A DNA stretch of 14,298 nucleotides, from NCBI GenBank assembly GCA_016207445.1, contig JACQPS010000098.1, positions 1 through 14,298 on the forward strand, read 5' to 3'. Within the stretch, counting starts at the first letter, position 1. Each line of letters starts with the position of its first letter. A model generated the notes under the pieces. It did no database searches and had not been told where the DNA came from. It saw nothing but the letters and a program-made list of their open reading frames with translations. The position numbers were made by a program, and so were the translations under genes. The stretch comes from Gemmatimonadota bacterium. Lineage in GTDB: Bacteria > Gemmatimonadota > Gemmatimonadetes > Longimicrobiales > RSA9. Below are positions 7,898 through 14,076 of the stretch, piece after piece.

Positions 7898-9212
7898 CGC
7901 GTCGCATGAAAAAAGGTGCACGCTTGGAGAAATCCACCGGCAGGCTGCGCCGCACCTCATCCATGAGCGCGGCGGTGATCTCGGTGTGGCCCCGCTCGCG
8001 CGCAAACGCTTCCACGCGCGCCGTCACCACGCCGCGCACGAAGCTCGGGATGCGCTCCAGGCGCTGCCGCGCCTCCGGCGCCCAGGCGAGCGTCGGTGGG
8101 GCGGACATCCCGTAGGTGACGGCGCGCTGCCGGCCCACCACGGGGCGGGCGCCATCCGGCTCGTAGGCGCAGGATGCGTCCTCGGCCAGGATGTCTCCCG
8201 TGTCCGCGTACGCGCGCGCGCGGCAGCCGCCGCAGATCCGCCGGTACTCGCAGCGCCCGCACTTGCCGCCCGGCTCCCGCTCGCGCAGCGCGCGCAGCAC
8301 CGGTGAGCCGTGCCAGACCTCGCCAAAGTGTTGCCGGCGCAGGTCGCCGGCGACGACCGGCAGATACGGGCACGGCGTCAGCTTCCCCTCGGGCGTGATG
8401 CGGCAGTACTGCACGCCGCACGGGCAGCGCGTCTCGTAATTGAGGAGCGGCGAATCCGGGTCCTGTTCGTACACGTGCCGCATGATCTGCGGCTGGCATT
8501 TCGAGCGGACCAGCATGCGGCCCCGGTACTCACGCTGCAGCTCGACCAGCTCGCGCAGCACCTGCTCGTTCTCCTGAGGCGCGAGGCCGCGCATCCCCGA
8601 GCCGCGGCCGGTCGCGACCAGGAAGTAGACGTTGAACGCGGCCGCGCCCTTGTCTGCCGACCAGGCGGCCAGCCGCCGCAGCTCGTGACGGTTCCCGCGC
8701 GTGACCGTCGTCTGCACCACGAAATCGAGCTCGTGCTCGATCAGCCGGTCCACGGCGGCCAGCGTGTCCTGGAGCGCACCCGCGCCGTGGCGGAAGCGGT
8801 CGTGGTACGTCGGCTCCAGCGAGTCGATGCTGAGCGCGACGCCGCGGACCCCCGCCCGCTGGAGGGACTCGATCCGCTCCGCCGTGAGCCGCGTCCCGTT
8901 CGTCCCGACCACGACGGTCGCGCCGCGGCGCGTGGCGTAACGGGCGAGCTCCTCGAGGTCCTCCCGCAAGAGCGGCTCGCCGCCGCTGAGCACGAACAGC
9001 GGCGCGGCGTTCAGCTGCAGGATCTCGTCCGTGATGCGGCGGCACTCCTCCGTCGTGAGTTCATCCTGCGCGGAGTCCCACGATCCGGCGGAGATGTAGC
9101 AGTGCGCGCACGCCAGATTGCAGCGCCGCGTCAGGTTCCAGGCCACCACGTGCGGGACGGCCGCCGGCGTGGCTTGCGGCTTCGATTCGTCCAACGTGAG
9201 CTGATCGCTCAT
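7890..9212 (-). CDS. Radical SAM/SPASM-type enzyme (NirJ/AhbC/AhbD-like) with C-terminal PCP_red domain
   Basis: A 440-residue enzyme. The radical SAM [4Fe-4S] motif is CNLACAHCY (Cys31, Cys35, Cys38), followed by the SGGEPLL glycine-rich SAM-binding motif. The C-terminal cysteine-rich part (about 265-350) has CPCGVQYCRITPEG...PCPYLP and CGRCEYRRICGGCRARAYA...GD...AED..C.Y, closely resembling enzymes of haem d1 and alternative haem synthesis (NirJ, AhbC, AhbD), which trim propionate side chains of tetrapyrroles. Residues about 375-425 form a PCP_red-like domain: W-x3-A-x3-L-x2-IPSFVRG, AFARERG, ITAALMDEVRRSL. The start at 9212 is chosen because upstream codons lie in a dispersed repeat. It overlaps the CydA-like gene by 8 bp, pointing to coupled expression. 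Tetrapyrrole modification is inferred; peptide modification remains possible. Confidence 0.85.
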   Translation of the reverse strand: MSDQLTLDESKPQATPAAVPHVVAWNLTRRCNLACAHCYISAGSWDSAQDELTTEECRRITDEILQLNAAPLFVLSGGEPLLREDLEELARYATRRGATVVVGTNGTRLTAERIESLQRAGVRGVALSIDSLEPTYHDRFRHGAGALQDTLAAVDRLIEHELDFVVQTTVTRGNRHELRRLAAWSADKGAAAFNVYFLVATGRGSGMRGLAPQENEQVLRELVELQREYRGRMLVRSKCQPQIMRHVYEQDPDSPLLNYETRCPCGVQYCRITPEGKLTPCPYLPVVAGDLRRQHFGEVWHGSPVLRALREREPGGKCGRCEYRRICGGCRARAYADTGDILAEDASCAYEPDGARPVVGRQRAVTYGMSAPPTLAWAPEARQRLERIPSFVRGVVTARVEAFARERGHTEITAALMDEVRRSLPVDFSKRAPFFMRRDA

Positions 9213-9218
9213 TCTTTT

Positions 9219-9326
9219 ACCGCAAAGACGCAGAGGTCGCAAAGAGAGCACGCAAAGAACCGATTTTGACGATTTTCCACATTCGTTCTTTGCGGTCTTT
9301 CTGTCCGTTCTTTGCGTCTTTGCGGT
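9219..9326. repeat. Palindromic dispersed element of CGCAAAGA type between USP and radical SAM genes
   Basis: This element fills the 115-bp gap. Its termini are perfect 14-base inverted repeats (ACCGCAAAGACGCA at 9219-9232, complement at 9313-9326). Inside, both arms carry further spaced copies of CGCAAAGA or GCAAAGA, pairing imperfectly around an AT-richer centre. The sequence is less GC-rich than its surroundings. CGCAAAGACGCAAAG palindromes are, from general knowledge, widespread intergenic repeats in environmental bacteria. It abuts the USP stop codon and supplies the sequence just before the radical SAM start, so it may form an mRNA hairpin that affects stability or translation between the two. 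Confidence 0.88.
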
Positions 9327-9327
9327 T

Positions 9328-11376
9328 TCATTTCTCTTGCTCGACGAACTTCTCGATGGCCCGCCGCGCTTCCGCCGGCGAGACCGTCGTGAAGTCCACG
9401 GGACACTTCTCCATCTGCTTCTCGATGTCGCGGATGGGGCAGCGTGCGATCCCCGCCGCCTTCGCCTCCTCGATGAAGCGCCGCATCTCGGGCGAGAGCG
9501 GGGCCACGCCCTCGGCCTCGGCCCGCAGCTGCTTCGACTGTAGCTCCTTGAACATGACGAGCATGGTGTCCAGGTCGAACTCGTCGGCCTCCGTCATGGC
9601 CTGCTTGTTCTCGTCCATGATCCGTGTGGTGACGCGCCAGAAGCCGTGCTCGCGCGCGAAGCGCTCCACGGTGTTGCGCGCCAGCGGCCGCGCGATCAGC
9701 GGCACGAGCGCGAGGCGCGCGTACGCTTCCTCGGTCCAGACGATCGGGTCCTTCTCGTTGCGCGCGCGCAGCTGTGTGTGGCCGGTGAACGCGCAGCGCA
9801 CTTCGACCGTGGGAGTTTCGGCGACGACGTCGTCATCCCGACCTTGCACGACCGTTCGCCTCATCGCCTCCTCGGCCTTGACCTCAGCGAGCGCGAGCTC
9901 CTCGGCCGTGCCGATGCCCATGATGAGCTGCATGTGGGTCGGGAGCAGCTTTTTGATCGCCTCGTCCAGGCGTTCGCCCGTGACCATGGGCAGGGAACGG
10001 ACGGGATCGGGATCGGGATGGGGATCGGGATCGGGCCGGTCTCCGTTCGCGCCCCGCTCCGAGCCCGCGCCCGAGTAGTTCTCGAGCACGAACTCCTCGA
10101 CCGCCCTGCGGGCGATGCCGAGCGCGAACGGCGGCACGCGCAGGATGCGCACCTCGGCGTCGGGCGCCCACTCGAGCCCCGTCTCGCCGTCCTCCTCGAT
10201 CCAGGGGATCTCGTCCGGGCGGACGTCGGTCGTGCCGATCAGCAGGACATTGCACCTGGCGAGGCGGAGCAGGTTCTCCGCCTGCGAGCCGAGGTCGGTG
10301 CCCTCGATGCGGTGGCTGCCGTGGCGAGCCAAGATGAGCAGCGTGGGGTCGATCTCCTCCGCCCACTGCAGCACGACCTGGAACGGCTTCCCGATCAGGA
10401 TCTGCGTCTCCAGCGGCACATCGGAGTATTGCTCGGCCATGACCTGCGCGCGCTTCAGGTTCGCCTGACAGAGCTTGAGCAGCCCCTTGTCGATGATGTT
10501 GTTGTGCAGCTCCTCCTGCTCCTCGAACTTGAACACCTTCGACGCCGGCTCGGAGAGCACGTCGCGGATGTTGCCGAAGACGGCGTGGTGGAACTCGACG
10601 TCGAACGCGCTGCACACGAACAGTCTGGCGCGGAACTCGCGCGCCAGCTCGAGCGCCACGCGCATGGCCTTGTAGCTGTAAGCCGAGCCGTCGACGCACA
10701 CGAGCCAGCGTCCGCCCGCGAGCGCCCGTACGTCGCGCACGATCAGCACGTCTTTCGTAATGCCGCGAACGGCGCGCGAGACGACGCCGCCCAGCTGACT
10801 GTACGGCTGCCGCCCGATCCCGTGCGCGCCCAGGACCGCGAGGTCGTAGCAGCGGTGCGATGCGCCGGCCAGCTTCTCCTCGAGCGCCTCGTCTTCCGCG
10901 ACGAGCCGGCCGTCCTCGCCGATCTTCACATCGCCGCGCACGCGGCTGCCGCCGTCGTATTTGTCCGCGATATTGGGATCGAAGCCGATCAGGCTGGGCA
11001 GGCGACCCTGGCCGCGGTTCGCCTCCCGGATGATCTCCTCGTAGTTGATGCCCTCGAGCAACTGCCGGGTGAGCGGCACGCCTGCCGCGCGGCACTTCGC
11101 GTCGACCTGGTCGAGGAAGCTGTCGGAGATGAGCTGGAGGCCCTTCTCGATGAGCTTGTCGTGGATCTTCCGCTGCCGTTTGATCTCGTCCGGCGTCTGG
11201 AATCGGGCGGGCAGCCCCGTCTCCAGTTGCCGGAACCGCACGTCGTGCAGGCGCGCCGCGTACACGTGATTGCCCGTGATCCGTCCTTTCGCGCGCGTGC
11301 AAATCTCGATCGCGCGATCGACCGCCCAGTCGGAGTGCTCCGAGTTGTCGACGGGGACGAAGAGCTCGCGGTACAT
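9328..11376 (-). CDS. Tandem universal stress protein with two PCP_red-like domains
   Basis: A 682-residue soluble protein. Two USP domains come first (about 1-215 and 216-385): each opens with a beta strand and Asp (FVPVDNSEHS; LVCVDGSAYS) and ends with a nucleotide loop. The second fits G-x9-G-S (HGSHRIEGTDLGS); the first has GG in place of GS. Two PCP_red-like segments follow. One, about 401-475 (WAPDAEVRILRVPPFA...VEEF; VTGERLDEAIKKLL), is split by an insert of roughly 27 residues containing a DPDPHPDPDP repeat. The other, about 543-592, has WTEEAYARLALVPLIARP...VERFAREHG...VT..IMDE. A charged C-terminal region holds two Cys (IARCPIRDI; MEKCPVDF). It is first in the respiratory operon behind a strong promoter. 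USPs bind ATP and often signal energy or redox state; a role regulating or assembling the oxidase is inference. Confidence 0.85.
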   Translation of the reverse strand: MYRELFVPVDNSEHSDWAVDRAIEICTRAKGRITGNHVYAARLHDVRFRQLETGLPARFQTPDEIKRQRKIHDKLIEKGLQLISDSFLDQVDAKCRAAGVPLTRQLLEGINYEEIIREANRGQGRLPSLIGFDPNIADKYDGGSRVRGDVKIGEDGRLVAEDEALEEKLAGASHRCYDLAVLGAHGIGRQPYSQLGGVVSRAVRGITKDVLIVRDVRALAGGRWLVCVDGSAYSYKAMRVALELAREFRARLFVCSAFDVEFHHAVFGNIRDVLSEPASKVFKFEEQEELHNNIIDKGLLKLCQANLKRAQVMAEQYSDVPLETQILIGKPFQVVLQWAEEIDPTLLILARHGSHRIEGTDLGSQAENLLRLARCNVLLIGTTDVRPDEIPWIEEDGETGLEWAPDAEVRILRVPPFALGIARRAVEEFVLENYSGAGSERGANGDRPDPDPHPDPDPVRSLPMVTGERLDEAIKKLLPTHMQLIMGIGTAEELALAEVKAEEAMRRTVVQGRDDDVVAETPTVEVRCAFTGHTQLRARNEKDPIVWTEEAYARLALVPLIARPLARNTVERFAREHGFWRVTTRIMDENKQAMTEADEFDLDTMLVMFKELQSKQLRAEAEGVAPLSPEMRRFIEEAKAAGIARCPIRDIEKQMEKCPVDFTTVSPAEARRAIEKFVEQEK
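10003..10032. repeat. Hexanucleotide tract (GGGATC) inside a PCP_red domain
   Basis: Five units, GGGATC, GGGATC, GGGATG, GGGATC, GGGATC on the plus strand, lie in frame in the USP gene and encode Asp-Pro/His-Pro dipeptides (residues about 449-458). They fall between the two halves of the first PCP_red-like domain, where the radical SAM and terminal PCP_red proteins have only one to three residues between the AREXG-like end and the T-x-x-x-[LM]-D-E stretch. The unit type matches the tract at 7852-7877, in opposite orientation. Confidence 0.8.
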
Positions 11377-11727
11377 GGGCTATCGCAGGGCTAGGGCTGC
11401 CACAGGTGCGCGGAGCCGGTGCAAAGCGCGCCCCCCTTCCGCCTCGTCCCGAGAGCCGCCCCGCCAGGCACACCATGCCTGTTGCGGCGCGAGCCCACGC
11501 CCCGGGCGGGTCGCCCACCGCTGCCGACAATGGACTGTCGCGAAAGGGATGCGAAGATCGCTCGTTTTCTTGCACCCGCGCCGCGGCTGGGGGTACGGCC
11601 GCGGCCGCGCACGGGCTCGAAGTCCCGGAAATGCTCCCGGCTCTGCCGCAGGACGAGCCGGGCACGGACGGATATGAAACCGGCGAGCAGTGCTCGCCGC
11701 GCTCGCAGAAATTGGAGGAAACGCCCG
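11377..11727 (-). other. Long untranslated leader of the respiratory operon
   Basis: About 345 bases lie between the predicted transcription start (about 11720) and the USP start codon. No convincing gene is seen. The RNA could fold: besides the 19-base palindrome at 11681-11699, an 8-bp GC stem (CCCGGCTC at 11636-11643 with GAGCCGGG at 11655-11662, 11-base loop) follows. I recognise no riboswitch family and no U-tract typical of an attenuator. No clear ribosome-binding sequence precedes the USP ATG. Confidence 0.4.
11681..11699. promoter_or_regulatory. Perfect 19-base palindrome, possible operator or leader hairpin
   Basis: CGGCGAGCA and TGCTCGCCG flank a single central base, giving a perfect palindrome of two nine-base arms. 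It lies roughly 20-40 bases downstream of the predicted start of transcription, a position from which a bound repressor could block elongation. With a one-base centre it is better suited to a protein site than to an RNA hairpin, although a stem with a slightly opened loop would also form. No cognate regulator is encoded in the window. Confidence 0.5.
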
Positions 11728-11756
11728 AGTATAATCCGGGGCCCGGGGGGTGTCAA
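11728..11756 (-). promoter_or_regulatory. Sigma70-type promoter for the respiratory operon
   Basis: On the minus strand a perfect -35 hexamer TTGACA (11756-11751) and a -10 hexamer TATACT (11733-11728) are separated by 17 bases, the optimal spacing. The spacer is very GC-rich. It lies in the gene-free interval between the permease end and the USP gene, in the right orientation. Transcription should start near 11720. Such a match in a genome this GC-rich is unlikely by chance. It would drive USP, radical SAM, the bd-like oxidase and the genes down to ctaD if no internal terminator acts; I see none. Confidence 0.75.
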
Positions 11757-11847
11757 CAAGCCGGTTCGGCGGATTCCCGGAGCGAAATAACGGATTTCTT
11801 CGGATGGTATTCCCGATCTTCCGCTCCCCTGGCGGCGGCGGAGCCGG
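11757..11847. other. Gap between permease stop and promoter
   Basis: Nothing coding is seen. A repeated CGGGAAT occurs twice, about 30 bases apart, and a weak GAAAT/ATTTC inverted pair lies between them on the minus strand. No clear Rho-independent terminator with a U-tract follows the permease gene, so the upstream unit may read through into the respiratory operon or end by another mechanism. Confidence 0.4.
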
Positions 11848-12567
11848 CTAGGAGGGAAGCGGGCGCGCGAGCAGCGCGGGCGCCAGCCCGAGCACCAGTG
11901 CGAACGCCGCGAGAGCGGCTCCCCACGCCGTGCCGGCCTGCGCGAGGCCGCTCGTGGACGCAGGCGCGCCAGTCAGCGCGAGCAGCAGCTCGTGCAGGTG
12001 CGAGAACGGGAGCATCCCCTCGATGCGGCCGGCAAGGCTGCCGGCTGCGGGCGTGCGGAAGACGCCGGAGGAGTGCAGCGCGAGCAGTCCCGCCACGGTG
12101 GCGAAGAGAGCGGCTTCCGCGATCGAGCGCGCGAATGCGGCAATGAGGATTCCCAACGCATTGGCCGCCAGCATTGCGGCGGCGAGTGCGAGGGGGAGCG
12201 CGAGCGCGCCGGCGGCGCGGCGCGGGCCGCCATCCGCGAGCAGGATCACGAGCAGCGCGGGCGCGAGCTGGAGCGTGTCGAGCGCCGCGTGTGCGAGCGC
12301 GCGCTCGCCAAGATAGCGACGGGGGGAAACTCCCGTGAGCAGGATTCGGCCGAGCAGTCCGGTCTCGGCGTCGCGCACCATCGGGATTGCGGCGCCGAAG
12401 GTGCCGAAGAGCACGAAGAGCGCGGTGTAGGCGGCGGCTGCGTGCGCGCCGGGCGCGGCGCTGACGGCGATGGGCGCGATCAGCAGCATGGGCACGACCA
12501 CGTTCAGGGCGAAAGTCCTGCGACGGGCCGCGGCGCTCCGCCACTCGAAGGCGGCGATGTAGGTCAT
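11848..12567 (-). CDS. ABC-2 type transporter permease
   Basis: A 239-residue, very hydrophobic protein with about six transmembrane helices and a basic, short N-terminus (MTYIAAFEWRSAAARRRTF). The cytoplasmic loop with RDAETGLLGRILLTGVSPRRYLGERALA is typical of ABC-2 permeases (and of CcmB), where it contacts the ATPase. It overlaps the ATPase gene by 4 bp (ATGA), so the pair is almost certainly a transporter. Substrate is unknown. Its place near genes for cytochromes invites comparison with haem or cytochrome-assembly exporters such as CcmAB, but no CcmC, CcmE or CcmF is visible and the similarity is too general to assign that role. Confidence 0.8.
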   Translation of the reverse strand: MTYIAAFEWRSAAARRRTFALNVVVPMLLIAPIAVSAAPGAHAAAAYTALFVLFGTFGAAIPMVRDAETGLLGRILLTGVSPRRYLGERALAHAALDTLQLAPALLVILLADGGPRRAAGALALPLALAAAMLAANALGILIAAFARSIAEAALFATVAGLLALHSSGVFRTPAAGSLAGRIEGMLPFSHLHELLLALTGAPASTSGLAQAGTAWGAALAAFALVLGLAPALLARPLPS

Positions 12568-13658
12568 GAATCGAGCTCGCGGAAATCAACCCGGGATCCC
12601 TCGACTCCGCTCGCGGAGTTCACCCTGAGCGAAGTCGAAGGGCTCGCGTCGGTCGAGTCGCCCGCTGGCGCGGGCAGCTCGACCCCCGTGGCGTGATAGA
12701 ACACGTCGCGCAGGTCCGGATCGAGGATGTCGATCGAGCGGATCTTCACGCCGGCCTGGATCAGCGACCAGCAGAGCTTCGGCAGAATGGCGGCGCCGTG
12801 GGCCGTGCGGATCGACAGCTGGTCGGTCGCGTGGTAGACGATGTCGGCGCCTTCGAGGTCGAGGCTCGGCATGGGCCGCCCCGCCGTGCGGATCTCGAGC
12901 CGTGTGCGCAGCCCCGACGCCTGGATCAAAGCGTCCGGCGGGCCGTCGAGCACGCACCGCCCATGGTGCAGGAACAGCACGCGCGTGCACAGCCGGCGCG
13001 CCTCGGTCGTGTCCTGCGTGGCCAGCACGACGGCGGCACCGGCCGCGGCGCGCATGCGCAGGGTCTCACGCACGGCCTCCCAGGACGGTGGATCGAGCCC
13101 GAGCGTCGGCTCGTCCAGCAACACGAGGGGCGGCGCGTGCGCCAGCGCCTCGATCAGCAGCAGCTTGCGTCGCATGCCGTGCGAGTACTCGCCCACCGGC
13201 TTGTGGGCTACGCTCTCCAGCCGCACACGCGCGCACAGCTCGCCTACGGCCGCCGCGGCGGCGCTCCGCTGGAGCCCCGCGGCGCGCGCGAAGAAGAGCG
13301 CGTTCCGATACCCGGAGAGCGCGTTCCGGTGGACCGGCGCGTCGGCCGCGAAGCCGATGCGGCGGCGGAGCGACGGCGTCGGCCGGCGCGCGTCCTCGCC
13401 GAAGAGCCGCAGCGTCCCGCCCGTGGGCGTGAGCGCGGTGGCGAGCACGCGCAGCAGCGTGCTCTTCCCGGCGCCGTTGGGGCCGAGCAGGCCGATGACC
13501 TCGCCGGGACCGACGCGCAGGTCGAGGCCGTGAATACCGGTTTCGGGCTCGGGCTCGGGCGCGGGCTCGGGCTCGATCGGATCTCGAAACCCAATCCGAG
13601 CCCGAGCGCGAGCCCGAGCCCGGTACCGGAACTCGAGGCCCCCGGCGTCGATGATCAC
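12564..13658 (-). CDS. ABC transporter ATP-binding protein with in-frame palindromic insert
   Basis: A 364-residue ATPase. Seen: Walker A GPNGAGKST (about 58-66), signature YSHGMRRK (about 156-163, a variant of LSGGQ), Walker B LVLLDEPTLGLD (about 177-188). The switch-His position reads LATQDTTEA, so Gln (about 214) replaces the usual His. Between the first strand (GGLEFRY) and the next (GLDLRVGPGEV) lies an extra stretch of about 30 residues, RARARARAR...EPEPAPEPEPE, encoded by a palindromic hexamer repeat, where relatives have only a few residues. The C-terminus (about 334-358) is encoded by a second repeat. The GTG start at 13658 overlaps the preceding stop as GTGA and fits the family's N-terminus (IIDAGGLEFRY); it lies just behind a GGTGGGA sequence. 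The ATPase powers the following permease. Confidence 0.86.
   Translation of the reverse strand: MIIDAGGLEFRYRARARARARIGFRDPIEPEPAPEPEPETGIHGLDLRVGPGEVIGLLGPNGAGKSTLLRVLATALTPTGGTLRLFGEDARRPTPSLRRRIGFAADAPVHRNALSGYRNALFFARAAGLQRSAAAAAVGELCARVRLESVAHKPVGEYSHGMRRKLLLIEALAHAPPLVLLDEPTLGLDPPSWEAVRETLRMRAAAGAAVVLATQDTTEARRLCTRVLFLHHGRCVLDGPPDALIQASGLRTRLEIRTAGRPMPSLDLEGADIVYHATDQLSIRTAHGAAILPKLCWSLIQAGVKIRSIDILDPDLRDVFYHATGVELPAPAGDSTDASPSTSLRVNSASGVEGSRVDFRELDS
12598..12642. repeat. TCGACT-type palindromic repeat forming the ATPase C-terminal tail
   Basis: The outer arms are CCCTCGACT and AGTCGAAGGG, which pair with one bulged base; inside, CTCCGC and GCGGAG (12605-12618) make a second short hairpin beside CACCCTGAGCGAAG. 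This matches the well-known dispersed repeat CCCTTCGACTTCGCTCAGGG of many environmental genomes, recognised from general knowledge. Here it is read in frame near the end of the ABC ATPase gene and encodes Ser/Thr/Val-rich residues with no similarity to ABC ATPases. Confidence 0.8.
13545..13621. repeat. Hexamer-based inverted repeat (GGGCTC) inside the ABC ATPase gene
   Basis: The left arm (13545-13574) is five units: GGGCTC twice, GGGCGC, GGGCTC twice. The right arm (13598-13621) is four units of the complement: GAGCCC, GAGCGC, GAGCCC, GAGCCC. They surround a 23-base loop, so the coding mRNA could form a stem of about 24-28 bp. Both arms are open in the ATPase frame, one giving Glu-Pro/Ala-Pro and the other Arg-Ala dipeptides. 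The 32 bases centred on the left arm are identical to the tract at 14015-14046. Confidence 0.9.
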
Positions 13659-14071
13659 AGGTCCCACCCTGCTCGTGCCAGCATCCACAGGTTGACGAGC
13701 ACGACGGCCAGAGCGACCAGGTAGAAGCCGGAGGGGATGCGCGCGGCGGCGTCCGGGAAGAAGGCGCTCTGGATCAAGGCGGGAAGACGGAGCGCGCCCA
13801 GCGCCCACACGACGCGCGCGACCCAGGCGCTCTGCCAGCGCCACAGCCCGAGGAATACGGCCGCGACGACGACGGCGCCGATCAGCAGCCAGAGCCAGAC
13901 GGGACCGCGCGTCGCGGGCAGGAGCCCTTCGCGCCAGATGACGTAGACGGCGAACTCGTACAGCAGACCGACGTGCAGGTAGACGAATGCGGCCTGACGG
14001 AACTTTGTGGAACGCGGGCTCGGGCTCGGGCGCGGGCTCGGGCTCGGGCTCGGAACATGGCTCGTCTGCAT
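13655..14071 (-). CDS. Small four-helix membrane protein of unknown function
   Basis: A 138-residue protein I do not recognise. After a Ser-Pro-rich N-terminus (about residues 6-20, PSPSPSPRPSPSP, encoded by the hexamer repeat), about four hydrophobic helices follow (about 24-46, 58-78, 84-105 and 115-134) with Trp- and Arg-rich loops. It starts 5 bp after the stop of the PCP_red gene and overlaps the ABC ATPase start by 4 bp (GTGA), so it belongs to the same unit and may be an accessory subunit of the transporter. The ATG at 14071 is the most sensible start. Because the first 20 residues are repeat-derived, the ancestral start may have been further downstream. Confidence 0.7.
   Translation of the reverse strand: MQTSHVPSPSPSPRPSPSPRSTKFRQAAFVYLHVGLLYEFAVYVIWREGLLPATRGPVWLWLLIGAVVVAAVFLGLWRWQSAWVARVVWALGALRLPALIQSAFFPDAAARIPSGFYLVALAVVLVNLWMLARAGWDL
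14016..14051. repeat. Hexanucleotide tract (GGGCTC) at the N-terminus of the small membrane protein
   Basis: Six units: GGGCTC twice, GGGCGC, GGGCTC three times. The order of the first five, including the variant GGGCGC, is the same as in the left arm at 13545-13574, giving 32 identical bases. In this gene it is read in a different frame and encodes Ser-Pro dipeptides with one Arg-Pro. No complementary arm is present here. Confidence 0.88.
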
Positions 14072-14076
14072 CCGCC

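Noticed and set aside
6317..7909. Plus-strand open frame of about 530 codons across the CydA-like gene
   Set aside because: The minus-strand frame has transmembrane helices and haem-ligand motifs; the plus-strand product is His/Arg/Asp-rich with no recognisable fold.
9646..11394. Plus-strand open frame of about 580 codons opposite the USP gene
   Set aside because: Composition is typical of an antisense shadow, and the minus-strand frame shows clear USP nucleotide-binding motifs.
11391..11759. Possible 122-residue protein on the minus strand before the USP gene
   Set aside because: Its start lies inside the -35/-10 region, so the transcript would not contain it; it is Arg/Gly-rich and has no motif.
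11757..11847. Rho-independent terminator after the permease gene
   Set aside because: The only stems are short or lack a following run of T on the minus strand.
11848..13658. CcmA/CcmB cytochrome c maturation exporter
   Set aside because: Only the general ABC-2 form is visible; no CcmC, CcmE, CcmF or haem-handling motif is present, so the substrate is left open.
13545..14051. CRISPR array
   Set aside because: The repeats are contiguous six-base units without unique spacers of regular length, and no cas gene is visible.
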